Assembly (NCBI GenBank): GCA_937920105.1
Contig: CALETH010000070.1
Coordinates: 62,001 to 126,000 of the forward strand
From: an uncultured Bacteroidota bacterium
GTDB lineage: Bacteria > Bacteroidota > Ignavibacteria > UBA10030 > UBA8401
Length of the DNA: 64,000 nt
Direction: 5' to 3'
The translations under genes and the position numbers were made by a program. Each line of letters opens with the position of its first letter. Position 1 is the stretch's first letter. A model generated the notes under the pieces. That model did no database searches. It saw only the letters and a list, made by a program, of their open reading frames with translations, and was not told the DNA's origin. Of the stretch, positions 17,742-26,848 are shown piece after piece.

Positions 17742-18263
17742 ATGAATTCCAGAACATCACAATATGTATTAGCATTCATACTCATATTTTCTGCAGCACT
17801 TTCGCGATTATTACCACATCCACTAAACTTTACACCAATAGCCGCGATGGCATTATTTGGTGGAATATATTTAGATAAAAAATTTGCATTTATTCTTCCA
17901 TTTATTGCATTACTTATCACTGATTACATTATAGGATTTTATAGTGGTGCATATTGGGTGTATGGAAGTTTTGCTCTTATAGGAGTATTAGGTTTATGGT
18001 TGAAAAATTATAAAAATATTCCGGCAATAATTGGTGGAACATTTGCCAGTTCGATATTATTTTTTATCATTACAAATTTTGGAGTGTGGTTTAGTGGAAC
18101 AATGTACACTAAAAATTTTTCCGGATTAATGGAATGCTACATTGCTGCCATACCATTTTTCCGAAACACCGTTGTAGGGGATTTATTTTATGTTGGTGTT
18201 TTGTTTGGAGTGTATGAATTGATAACAAAACTATTAGCAAAAAACTCAGTAGTAAAAGTTTAA
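17742..18263 (+). CDS. DUF6580 family putative transport membrane protein
   Basis: The 173-residue protein has five to six hydrophobic helices and the pattern RLLPHPLNFTPIAAMALFGG near the N-terminus, typical of DUF6580 proteins, which resemble substrate-binding S components of ECF transporters. Residues around GAYWVYGSFALIGVLG and ECYIAAIPFFRNTVVGDLFY also fit. It stands directly before a cobalamin riboswitch and B12 receptor genes, so a part in moving B12 or a precursor across the inner membrane is a reasonable inference, not an established function. No ATPase or T component is adjacent. Confidence 0.75.
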   Translation: MNSRTSQYVLAFILIFSAALSRLLPHPLNFTPIAAMALFGGIYLDKKFAFILPFIALLITDYIIGFYSGAYWVYGSFALIGVLGLWLKNYKNIPAIIGGTFASSILFFIITNFGVWFSGTMYTKNFSGLMECYIAAIPFFRNTVVGDLFYVGVLFGVYELITKLLAKNSVVKV

Positions 18264-18276
18264 TAATATAACGATG

Positions 18277-18432
18277 TATTGGTGTTCCGATTTTTATCGG
18301 AATGAAAAGGGAACTCTGTGAAAATCAGAGGCTGACCCGCAACTGTAAGTAGTAACAGAAAAAAATTTCACTGTTCATAAAACGGGAAGAAATTTTTCCA
18401 ACAGAAACTACAAGCCAGGAGACCTGCCAATA
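18277..18432 (+). ncRNA. Cobalamin riboswitch
   Basis: The segment has the standard elements of the adenosylcobalamin aptamer. The P1 strands are TATTGG (18277-18282) and CCAATA (18427-18432). GAAAAGGGAA lies near 18304, GACCCGCAACTGTAA near 18334, and the B12 box AAGCCAGGAGACCTGCC at 18412-18428. It sits upstream of the BtuB-type receptor gene on the same strand and should repress it when B12 is plentiful. Confidence 0.95.
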
Positions 18433-18453
18433 TAAAAAATCATTATCACCTTC

Positions 18454-18523
18454 GGGGAATGAGGTTGATAAAGAATAGTATTATTTCATTCCCCCAAGTA
18501 TTTTTCTTTGGGGATTTTTATTT
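18454..18523 (+). terminator. Expression platform of the B12 riboswitch: alternative hairpins with a terminator
   Basis: CCCCAA (18492-18497) pairs with TTGGGG (18508-18513) and is followed by ATTTTTATTTT, a terminator. GGGGAATGA (18454-18462) can instead pair with TCATTCCCC (18486-18494), which uses the same C run and would prevent the terminator. The two structures exclude each other, so ligand binding could decide between them. Terminator strength is modest (6-bp stem). Confidence 0.6.
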
Positions 18524-18565
18524 TGTACATACAAAAAATATTTTCTGTATCATTGATAAATAACC

Positions 18566-18595
18566 GTCATTCCCGCATGCTTTTAGCGGGAATCC
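18566..18595. repeat. GTCATTCCCGC palindromic repeat inside the start of the receptor gene
   Basis: GTCATTCCCGC (18566-18576) and GCGGGAATCC (18586-18595) form a hairpin of the same family found at 25747, 35378, 43362 and 52750. Here the loop holds the ATG that I take as the start of the receptor gene, so the repeat is part of the coding sequence. Confidence 0.8.
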
Positions 18596-20508
18596 ACATA
18601 ATATTTTTCTTTATCCCCTCCCTCATCTTTGCCCAAGAACAAACAGATTCACTACATTACCAACTTAATGAAGTCCTTGTAAGCGGATTACGCATTCCCA
18701 CCACAAAACAACAAGCCCCCTCATCATTAGAAATTATTTCTTTAGAAAAATCAACAACGCAATCTCTCGGAAATATTCTTCAACAAACATCGGGAATTTT
18801 TTTGAAATCCTATGGAGGTGGAAGTGCAATACAAACAATTTCTTCCCGAGGAATGGGTGCAGAATATACACTTATTCTTGTGGATGGACAACGATTAACA
18901 AATTTCCAAAATGGACTTGTTGATTTTGGAATTATTTCTACAAACAACATCGAAAAAATTGAAATTGCTAAAGGCGGATATTCTGCATTGTTTGGTGCGG
19001 ATGCTGTTGGTGGAATCATTAATATTATTACTAAAAAACCAACAGACACTTTACAATTTTTTGGTGGAATTGGAATTGGTTCGGAAAAATTTCAACAATA
19101 TACAGCAAGTATAAGTGGAGGAAATTCCAGTATTCAATGGAGAAGTGATTTTTCAAAAAAACAAAGTAACGAAAACCACCAATATTATTATAATAGTGGT
19201 GTAGAAAAAACACTGTTAACACGAAAAGGTACACAATATAATATTATACAGTTTAATAATAAATTAAATATTGGTATAGATGAAAATATTAAATCTTTTT
19301 TTAGTGGAATCTATGAATACGCTGATAGAGGTTCGCCAGCAGCAGTAACAAACCCTAACCCAATAAGTTCTGCTTTTCTTATCGATAAAAACTTTCATAC
19401 ACAGGGTGGAATAGAATGGACTATTTCTCCAGCGCTACAGTTTTCAACAAACACAGCGTTTCACTATACCAAACAAACTTACAATGATTCATTATTAATC
19501 ATTAATGGAAATCCATTACACAGTTATTATGATAACAAATTGTTCTCCATCACACCGCAAATTTATTATTCTATTTCATCATTTCACACAATAATAGCAG
19601 GAATAGAATTTGTTCACGCTTCTATTGTAAGTAATGAAGTGAAAAATAAAAATCGTGAACAATACAGCGCATTTATATCATCAAAAAATTTTGTTGATAT
19701 TCATGAAATTACGGAAATCATTTTTTATCCATCAATACGATTTGATAAAATTTCTGATGTTAGCAAAGAACTAACACCAAAATTAGGAGCAAATGTTGGA
19801 TTTAAAAATTTTTCGTATCTACGGTTACGTGCAAGTTATGGAAATAATTTTCGTGTACCAACCTTTAATGATTTGTATTGGAAAGAGGGTGGAAGCCCAA
19901 AATTAAAACCCGAATATTCCCAAAGTTTTGATTGTGGAATTATTTCATCGATAGATTTTTTAGGAAATGTTGATATAGAAGCAAATTATTTTTCTATCAA
20001 TACAAAAGATAGAATTTTATGGAAACCAACACAAAGTGGAATATGGTCTCCAACAAACATCAGTAAAGTTCTTTCACAAGGGATAGAGTTGCAAACTCGT
20101 TGGAATGTATGGAATGATAATATTGCACTATCATATTCTTATACATTGATGAACACGCTGAAAAAAAGTTTAGATTTTTTTAATGATGCAACATTTAATA
20201 AACAATTACCATACACACCACAAGAACTTGCAACAGTACAAGTAACTGGAAAATATGAAAATATTTTTTGCGGAATTTCACATCGTTATATAGGATTTCG
20301 CTATACAACGGAAAATAATGATGCTCACTTTATTCTTTCCTCGTTTCATGTTGCTGATGTAAATATTGGAACGAATATCTTCTTTGAAAACGTTTTTGTA
20401 AAAATACAATGTGCTGTAGATAATATTTTCAATACGGATTATCAAATAATTCAATCATACCCAATGCCGTTACGAACATATAAAATTTTTTTCAATATAG
20501 AATATTAA
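18577..20508 (+). CDS. btuB: TonB-dependent vitamin B12 receptor, BtuB-like
   Basis: The protein has 643 residues from the ATG at 18577. A signal peptide ends in LIFA, then comes a TonB box-like LNEVLVSG, then a plug domain with SSRGMGAEYTLILVDGQRL and ALFGADAVGGIINIITKK, and a 22-strand-type barrel ending FFNIEY. It should carry B12 across the outer membrane with TonB energy. The riboswitch directly upstream supports B12 as substrate. The start is uncertain: the frame is open back to a TTG at 18508, which lies in the terminator, and another TTG at 18553 would add a basic N-region. The chosen ATG lies within a palindromic repeat. Confidence 0.88.
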   Translation: MLLAGIHIIFFFIPSLIFAQEQTDSLHYQLNEVLVSGLRIPTTKQQAPSSLEIISLEKSTTQSLGNILQQTSGIFLKSYGGGSAIQTISSRGMGAEYTLILVDGQRLTNFQNGLVDFGIISTNNIEKIEIAKGGYSALFGADAVGGIINIITKKPTDTLQFFGGIGIGSEKFQQYTASISGGNSSIQWRSDFSKKQSNENHQYYYNSGVEKTLLTRKGTQYNIIQFNNKLNIGIDENIKSFFSGIYEYADRGSPAAVTNPNPISSAFLIDKNFHTQGGIEWTISPALQFSTNTAFHYTKQTYNDSLLIINGNPLHSYYDNKLFSITPQIYYSISSFHTIIAGIEFVHASIVSNEVKNKNREQYSAFISSKNFVDIHEITEIIFYPSIRFDKISDVSKELTPKLGANVGFKNFSYLRLRASYGNNFRVPTFNDLYWKEGGSPKLKPEYSQSFDCGIISSIDFLGNVDIEANYFSINTKDRILWKPTQSGIWSPTNISKVLSQGIELQTRWNVWNDNIALSYSYTLMNTLKKSLDFFNDATFNKQLPYTPQELATVQVTGKYENIFCGISHRYIGFRYTTENNDAHFILSSFHVADVNIGTNIFFENVFVKIQCAVDNIFNTDYQIIQSYPMPLRTYKIFFNIEY

Positions 20509-20548
20509 ACTATACTTCATTCATTTAATTTTAAGAAAGGATTCACCA

Positions 20549-21610
20549 ATGTTCACTCCAAAAACCATTACGTTTTTTTTATTATCTCTTATTTTTTTAG
20601 GATGTAAAAAGGACCCATTTATTACACCATCGGAAATACCACTAACAACAAAAGGTGTTTATGTTATTAATGAAGGAAATTTTGGCAAAGAAAATTCTAC
20701 AATAACATTTTATACTCCAGATTCTGCAAAAGCATATCAAAACATTTTTGAAAATGTGAATGGGAAAAAATTAGGAGATATTGGGAACGATATGATTATT
20801 TATGATGGAAAAGGTTATATCGTTGTTAATAATTCTCAAAAAATAGAAGTTATTTCATTAACAGATAATAAATCTGTTGGAACCTTAACAATTCCCGGAA
20901 ATAAAAGCCCTTATAAAGTAGCAATCGTTAATAGCGAAAAAGGATATGTTACCAATTTATATGATAATTCAGTAACAATATTTAACCCGACAACACTTTC
21001 TATCATAAAAGAAAAAGTCCCCGTGGGAAATAATCCGCAAGGAATACTTTTTGCAAACAATAAAATTTATGTTTGTAATAGTGGTTGGGGAAATGATAGC
21101 ACAATTTCTATTATTGATATTGCAAAAGATAGTGTTGTGCAAACACTTGTTGTTGGTAGAGGACCAACTTCTTTAGGCGTGGATTCTGATGGTGAGATAA
21201 TTGTAAAATGTTATGGCTTTGAAGATTATGTAACGCCTGCTAATAGTATCGCAGGAAATATTGCAGTTGTAAATCCTACAAATAATACTATTGTAACAAC
21301 AATTCCATTGCCAATTGATGTGTACGGAAACAGTGGGAAAATTTCTCTTTCTCAATTTGGTTATGGATATTTTCTTACAAGGAATGGTATTGTAAAATTT
21401 GATACAAAAACACATACCATTCTTTCTAACGAAAAAATTTTAGGAAGTGTATATTCTGTTGCTATTGATGATGCTACAGAAAATATTTATGTGAGTGATG
21501 CAAAAGATTATGCACAAGATGGAGAAGTAACAATTCATAATAAAAATAGAGAGAAGGTAAAAAGTTTTACAACGGGAATTATTCCGGGAACGATTGTGTT
21601 TAAGAGGTGA
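20549..21610 (+). CDS. Beta-propeller surface lipoprotein, BtuG-like
   Basis: The 353-residue protein has a lipoprotein signal (MFTPKTITFFLLSLIFLGC, Cys19) and repeated YVTN/YncE-type propeller blades, each with a 'G..VVN......I..I' pattern, for example YVTNLYDNSVTIFNPTTLS and VCNSGWGNDSTISIID. In Bacteroides, BtuG is a surface propeller lipoprotein encoded beside BtuB that captures B12 with very high affinity. The architecture and the position 40 nt after btuB, under the same riboswitch, make the same role likely here. The ribosome binding site is AAAGGA. DUF5074/YncE-like proteins with other substrates are the alternative. Confidence 0.75.
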   Translation: MFTPKTITFFLLSLIFLGCKKDPFITPSEIPLTTKGVYVINEGNFGKENSTITFYTPDSAKAYQNIFENVNGKKLGDIGNDMIIYDGKGYIVVNNSQKIEVISLTDNKSVGTLTIPGNKSPYKVAIVNSEKGYVTNLYDNSVTIFNPTTLSIIKEKVPVGNNPQGILFANNKIYVCNSGWGNDSTISIIDIAKDSVVQTLVVGRGPTSLGVDSDGEIIVKCYGFEDYVTPANSIAGNIAVVNPTNNTIVTTIPLPIDVYGNSGKISLSQFGYGYFLTRNGIVKFDTKTHTILSNEKILGSVYSVAIDDATENIYVSDAKDYAQDGEVTIHNKNREKVKSFTTGIIPGTIVFKR

Positions 21611-21660
21611 GAAGAAACGAGATATATTGTAATAAGAATAAAAATTCTCTATTTTAGAGT

Positions 21661-21855
21661 ATGAAATTCTATGATAAATATCCGCAATTAAAAGAAAAAG
21701 CCTTTTTGACACAGGTTCTTACTAATACTGTGTATTCAACAATGTCGTTGGAAAATCAACAAGTAGCAATTTCAAAAATTCAAGAAATTGTTTTGGCTTT
21801 ATTGCACGAACAAGAATCAAAAGGCCGTCAATTCTTTTCTCATCAAACTACGTAG
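21661..21855 (+). CDS. Small helical protein, possible Fic antitoxin
   Basis: The 64-residue product is predicted to be all helix. It contains TMSLEN (27-32), which fits the (S/T)xxxE(G/N) motif by which Fic antitoxins and Fic autoinhibitory helices block the active site. Its 3' end overlaps the 3' end of the convergent Fic gene by 39 nt. That arrangement differs from known pairs such as VbhA/VbhT, in which the antitoxin gene precedes the toxin gene on the same strand. No good ribosome binding site is visible. The reading frame may be fortuitous. Confidence 0.4.
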   Translation: MKFYDKYPQLKEKAFLTQVLTNTVYSTMSLENQQVAISKIQEIVLALLHEQESKGRQFFSHQTT

Positions 21856-22395
21856 AGGTTCAAAATTTCCTTTGTCTGCTGATTTCATTGCATCAATGTA
21901 AATTTTTCGACTATCACCTTCTCGGTAATAAAGTTCCAACGGTTTGTAACCAAACTTTAACGCAACAAGGTTCATAAGAATTCGTCCGGTTCTACCATTG
22001 CCATTATTAAATGGGTGAATTCGAATAAATTCATAATGAGCAAATGTTAAACACTCAATGTGTTCTTGCTGAGTTGTGGAATTGGATATTTTAAAATTTA
22101 AGTTATCAATAAATTGGTAGATTAAATGCAGAACTTTGTTGGGTTCTGGTGGTATCAACTGTCCAACGATAACAGAAGTATTTCTCCATTTGCCTGCCCA
22201 GTCATAAAGTTCTGAAAACGCTATTCTATGAATTTCACAAATGAGTTGAGTTGAAATTTCGGTTTCGTTATCAAGTCCAAAAACAAAAAGTTCTGCTGTC
22301 GCAATTCCTTTTGCCTCATATTCATTAATAAGGTTTTTATCAATCAATCCAAGTTTATTATCTTCAGATGATGGTGTCCAATTTGTATTACTCAA
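21817..22395 (-). CDS. Fic family protein (AMP transferase fold)
   Basis: The 192-residue protein carries the canonical Fic motif HPFNNGNGRTGR (127-138) with the catalytic His127 and the anion-binding NGNGR loop. The upstream helix region (LICEIHRIAFSELYDWAGKWR) is typical of short Fic domain proteins. Such enzymes transfer AMP or related groups to protein targets and often act as toxins. I see no inhibitory (S/T)xxxE(G/N) helix inside this protein, so it should need a separate inhibitor. It lies between the BtuG-like gene and tRNA-Arg, an accessory-type location. Confidence 0.88.
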   Translation of the reverse strand: MSNTNWTPSSEDNKLGLIDKNLINEYEAKGIATAELFVFGLDNETEISTQLICEIHRIAFSELYDWAGKWRNTSVIVGQLIPPEPNKVLHLIYQFIDNLNFKISNSTTQQEHIECLTFAHYEFIRIHPFNNGNGRTGRILMNLVALKFGYKPLELYYREGDSRKIYIDAMKSADKGNFEPLRSLMRKELTAF

Positions 22396-22627
22396 TTTAT
22401 AGAATGATTAGAATTATTTATTAAAAGGATGATTATTTTAAGTTAATTTAGATATAGAAGTTTTTTGAAAAACCATTGCCTTGTTCTTCATTTATTGTGG
22501 ATTTAAAAATTAATTTTCCGTAATCTCAATAAAATACGGAAATATTTTACTGCCGAAATTTTGTCAACTGTGAAAGGTATATGAGAGCAGGTAAGAGGTA
22601 AAAGATTTGAAAGCGCTTTATTTTTAG

Positions 22628-22701
22628 TGCACCCAGAGGGAATCGAACCCCCAACCCTCAGTTTCGAAGACTGATGCTCTATCCAATTGAGCTATAGGTG
22701 C
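22628..22701 (-). tRNA. tRNA-Arg, anticodon TCG
   Basis: All arms can be drawn. The acceptor pairs GCACCTA with TGGGTGC (one G-U pair), the D arm contains GCTCAATTGGATAGAGC, the anticodon stem and loop read TCAGT-CTTCGAA-ACTGA with anticodon TCG, and the T arm pairs GGGGG with CCCTC around TTCGATT. The discriminator is A and CCA is not encoded. The 378 bases between the Fic gene and the phosphatase gene hold only this tRNA; the 230 bp on its 3' side contain TTTTACTGCCGAAAT, similar to prophage DNA near 4950, but no gene. Confidence 0.95.
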
Positions 22702-22774
22702 GGTACATAAATTGAAAATGAAAAGTTAAAAATGTAAAAGAAATGTACAAAAGTTTGAAAGGGAAATCAAACGT

Positions 22775-24112
22775 TTATTTTTTTACTTGTAATTCACTTG
22801 CCAAAACGTCTTTTGACCAACGAAGTTTTCCTTGTATATCATAACATTCTAAAATCACTTTACGATTTTTTCGTGGTCCGCTAAAACGCAGCATTCCAAA
22901 ATTATGAGAATCACTGACAACAGTTCCTTGCACTCTTGTATCATTATTTTCATCAGGTTTATTATTCAAACCGGCGGTGAGAGAAGAACTGGTGAAATCA
23001 TACAACGGATAAAAATTTTTATCATTATCACACAGTAATTCTGCATAATGTCTATCTCCAGAAAGAAAAATAATTCCGGAGATTTTTTGTTGTTTGATGT
23101 AGCGTATTAAATCTTTGTATTCAAAATCAAAAAGTGGAAATGTTTCGTACTTAGAATAGGTATTCAACATTTGATTTCCATTCACAATAATTTTAAATGT
23201 TGCTGTGCTGGAAACAAGTGCATCTTTCAACCATTGCAATTGTTCTTTACCAAACATCGTTTTGGTAGAATCATTGGGAGCATTGTTTGGCGAACGGTAG
23301 TAACGGTCATCCAGCATAAAAAATTCTACATCATTCCATTCAAAACGTTGAAACACACCCTTCGTTTCTTCCGTTCCATGCGTTTGATTTGCCCAAAAGA
23401 GTTTAAAATTTTCTAAGGATTCTGAACGCAAACGATAGGTTTTATCAGCATCATTGGGACCGTAATCATGGTCATCCCAAATAGCATAATGGTGAGTGCT
23501 TCCTAATAGCGGTTGCAATTCCGGAATTGCTCTATCATGAGTTGCACGATGTTGCAAACCGGAAACAGTGTTCCAATCAATTTCACGATAGTAAAAATTA
23601 TCACCAAGCCATAACATTAAATCCGGTTGTTGTTGTGCAATGGTGCGGAAAATTTCGTAATCGGAACCGTATGGTTTTCCGGGTCTATCCCACTCTGTTT
23701 CATTGATGTATGCACACGAACCAAACGCAACACTAAACGCCGGCGGGTCTGTTCGCCATTGCCATAATGGCTGTGTTTGAAACTTGAGCGGATGTGAACG
23801 TGAAACAAGATTTCCATTAATCAATAATTCATACTCATATTTTTTTCCGGGAAGCAAATTATTGATAAGCGTTTTGGCAACAAAAACATTTTCTTTTGTA
23901 GTATGAATATTTTCACTAAGCATTTTCTTTTCAGGGTTTTCTTTATCCCAATAACGATATTGCACTGTGCAGGGTTCAGTAGTTTGTATCCACAACAATA
24001 CTTCAGTCATTTGTCCGTAGCCAACCATTGGACCTGAACGAAGAAGTGTTTGTGCAGAAAGTGAAAAACAAAAAAAGAGAGAGAGAAAGAAAAGTTTTTT
24101 ATATATCATCAT
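22775..24112 (-). CDS. PhoD-like alkaline phosphatase D family protein
   Basis: The 445-residue protein has a signal peptide ending in LSAQ and a short N-terminal fibronectin-like part, then the metallophosphatase core. Metal ligands of the PhoD family are visible in FGSCAY, LGDNFYYR, WDDHDYGPNDADKTY and SGDRHYAEL. Enzymes of this family are exported phosphodiesterases or phosphomonoesterases that release phosphate from organic esters. It starts 21 nt downstream of murI on the same strand, with an AAGGAAA ribosome binding site. The substrate cannot be told from sequence. Confidence 0.88.
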   Translation of the reverse strand: MMIYKKLFFLSLFFCFSLSAQTLLRSGPMVGYGQMTEVLLWIQTTEPCTVQYRYWDKENPEKKMLSENIHTTKENVFVAKTLINNLLPGKKYEYELLINGNLVSRSHPLKFQTQPLWQWRTDPPAFSVAFGSCAYINETEWDRPGKPYGSDYEIFRTIAQQQPDLMLWLGDNFYYREIDWNTVSGLQHRATHDRAIPELQPLLGSTHHYAIWDDHDYGPNDADKTYRLRSESLENFKLFWANQTHGTEETKGVFQRFEWNDVEFFMLDDRYYRSPNNAPNDSTKTMFGKEQLQWLKDALVSSTATFKIIVNGNQMLNTYSKYETFPLFDFEYKDLIRYIKQQKISGIIFLSGDRHYAELLCDNDKNFYPLYDFTSSSLTAGLNNKPDENNDTRVQGTVVSDSHNFGMLRFSGPRKNRKVILECYDIQGKLRWSKDVLASELQVKK

Positions 24113-24133
24113 AAATATTTCCTTGTAAAATTT

Positions 24134-24937
24134 TTATCCAACACTTACTTTTTTTACTACACCAAGTTTTCTTCCTAAAAAACGTTCACCAATTTCTGTA
24201 AATTTTTGTGGATTATCACTCACAAAAAATTGAATATTTGGATTTTCTTTACTTGTATTTTTTAATTGATGCAGTGAAAGTAATTTTTGTACTTCTTTCG
24301 CAGTTTCTTCTCCAGAATCCACAAGCAAAATTTGATTTTTAAAAACGGCAGAAATACTTTTTTTCAATAGCGGATAATGTGTGCAACCCAAAACAAGAGT
24401 ATCAATTTTTTGTGTAACTAGTGGAAACAAATATTCACGTGCAATGAGTTCTGTTGCCGAATGTTCCATCCAGCCCTCTTCTACTAAAGGGACAAAAAGG
24501 GGACATGGTTGGCTAAATACTTCTGCTGAAGAATCCAATTGCTTTATTGCTTGTTCATATGCTCCGCTGGCAATAGTTCCGGCTGTACCAATAACACCAA
24601 TTCTTTTTTTTGCTGATGATGCAACCGCTGCGGATGCACCCGGAATAATAACACCTGTTACGGGAATGTTCGTTCTTTTTTGTACAACATCCAATGCAAC
24701 TGCGGAAACAGTGTTGCAAGCAGCAACAATCATTTTTACATCTTGTGAAAGAAGAAATTCTGCATCATCAAGAGTATATTCTCTAATAACTTGTGGAGAT
24801 TTTGAACCGTAGGGAACGCGGGCAGTATCACCAAAATAAATGATATTTTCGTGAGGGAGGAGTTGTAATAATGCACGTACAACAGTTAATCCGCCAATTC
24901 CGGAATCAAAAACGCCGATGGGTTTGTGAGAATTCAT
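24134..24937 (-). CDS. murI: Glutamate racemase
   Basis: MurI converts L-glutamate to D-glutamate for peptidoglycan. The 267-residue protein begins with the family signature IGVFDSGIGGLTVVRAL and has both catalytic cysteines, in VAACNTVSA and LGCTHYPLL. YFGDTARVPYGSKS is also diagnostic. It is divergent from rplU, with about 118 bp between the start codons, and is followed closely by the PhoD-like gene. Confidence 0.95.
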   Translation of the reverse strand: MNSHKPIGVFDSGIGGLTVVRALLQLLPHENIIYFGDTARVPYGSKSPQVIREYTLDDAEFLLSQDVKMIVAACNTVSAVALDVVQKRTNIPVTGVIIPGASAAVASSAKKRIGVIGTAGTIASGAYEQAIKQLDSSAEVFSQPCPLFVPLVEEGWMEHSATELIAREYLFPLVTQKIDTLVLGCTHYPLLKKSISAVFKNQILLVDSGEETAKEVQKLLSLHQLKNTSKENPNIQFFVSDNPQKFTEIGERFLGRKLGVVKKVSVG

Positions 24938-24985
24938 AATCAGTTTTTAAATATAGTTACTTCATTATCAACATACAATTTTTTA

Positions 24986-25014
24986 TTGACTTTTGAGTAT
25001 GTTTTTAATATCTT
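24986..25014 (+). promoter_or_regulatory. Probable promoter of rplU-rpmA
   Basis: TTGACT at 24986-24991 and TATCTT at 25009-25014 are separated by 17 bp and lie 42 bp before the rplU start. TAATAT at 25006 is an alternative -10 with a short spacer. Confidence 0.45.
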
Positions 25015-25055
25015 TAACATCTCAAAAATAAAAAATTAGGAAGGATTGTATTACA

Positions 25056-25364
25056 ATGTACGCAGTAGTAGAAATTGCTGGTCAGCAATATAAAGTAAGT
25101 CCGAACGAAAGAATTTACGTTCCACGATTGGAAAATGAAATTGATAGCGTTGTCAATTTTGAAAAAGTATTATTGCTTTCAAACGATAATGCTGTAAAAG
25201 TTGGAGCGCCAACAGTTTCCGGTTCTTCGGTAGAAGCAAAAGTGCTTTCTCATGTAAAAGATGAAAAAGTCATTGTTTTCAAAAAGAAAAGAAGAAAAGG
25301 GTATCGTGTAAAACGCGGACACAGACAACAATATACACAAATAGAAATTACGAAAATTAATTAA
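25056..25364 (+). CDS. rplU: 50S ribosomal protein L21
   Basis: The 102-residue protein starts MYAVVEIAGQQYKVSPNER, the standard L21 N-terminus, and has the basic KKKRRKGYRVKRGHRQ segment near the C-terminus that contacts 23S rRNA. A strong AGGAAGGA ribosome binding site precedes it. It is followed 15 nt later by rpmA, the universal order. Confidence 0.97.
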   Translation: MYAVVEIAGQQYKVSPNERIYVPRLENEIDSVVNFEKVLLLSNDNAVKVGAPTVSGSSVEAKVLSHVKDEKVIVFKKKRRKGYRVKRGHRQQYTQIEITKIN

Positions 25365-25379
25365 GCAAGGAGAAGTTCA

Positions 25380-25628
25380 ATGGCACATAAGAAAGGTGCG
25401 GGAAGCACTCGTAACGGTCGTGATAGTAATGCCCAACGTCTTGGTGTAAAACGCTTTGGCGGACAAAAGGTGAATGCCGGAGAAATTCTTGTTCGTCAAC
25501 GAGGAACAAAATTTCATCCAGGAGATAATGTTGGCAGAGGTGGAGATGATACATTGTTTGCTTTAAAAGCAGGAACTGTAAAATTTCACTATACAAGTAA
25601 AACACGTCAAGCCGTATCAATTGTTTAA
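25380..25628 (+). CDS. rpmA: 50S ribosomal protein L27
   Basis: The 82-residue protein has the glycine-rich N-terminus [16 protein letters not shown], which reaches the peptidyl transferase centre, followed by [10 protein letters not shown] and [20 protein letters not shown]. It starts directly at MAHKK, with no N-terminal extension needing cleavage such as that of Firmicutes L27. It is co-transcribed with rplU (AAGGAG site in the 15-nt gap) and is followed by a terminator. Confidence 0.97.
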   Translation: MAHKKGAGSTRNGRDSNAQRLGVKRFGGQKVNAGEILVRQRGTKFHPGDNVGRGGDDTLFALKAGTVKFHYTSKTRQAVSIV

Positions 25629-25686
25629 AGGAATATGGAAAAACGTTCCACATTTTCATGAACATAAAAAATTTTTACAATCATAT

Positions 25687-25723
25687 AATGCGTTAAAGGA
25701 ATTGTAGTATTTCTTAACGCATT
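25687..25723 (+). terminator. Rho-independent terminator after rpmA
   Basis: AATGCGTTAA (25687-25696) pairs with TTAACGCATT (25714-25723); a T run follows (TTTTTATTTT). Confidence 0.8.
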
Positions 25724-25746
25724 TTTTTATTTTATAAATGGAAATC

Positions 25747-25876
25747 GTCATTCCCGAATGTTCCTGACCTGTCGTCAGGACAGGTTTTATCGGGAATCCA
25801 AAAATTGAAAATAAACAAAAGTGTGGATTCCTGCCCCCAATTTAAAACATATTGGGAAAAGTTTCGCAGGAATGAC
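25747..25876. repeat. Two GTCATTCCCGC-family palindromic repeats in inverted orientation
   Basis: The first copy (25747-25799) starts GTCATTCCCG, ends CGGGAATCC and carries an inner palindrome built on CCTGAC/GTCAGG. The second copy (25825-25876) runs the other way, from GGATTCCTGC to GCAGGAATGAC, with CCCAAT/ATTGGG in its loop. They fill most of the 285 bp between rpmA and mdh. Confidence 0.75.
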
Positions 25877-25902
25877 ACTCTGTAACCTAATTACATTACT
25901 AA

Positions 25903-26838
<936 letters not shown>

Positions 26839-26848
26839 GGAGTTTTAG

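Noticed and set aside
21440..21712. A minus-strand ORF over the end of the BtuG-like gene
   Set aside because: It is antisense to the propeller gene, with many Ile, Tyr and Ser as expected from reversed AT-rich code, and has no start signal.
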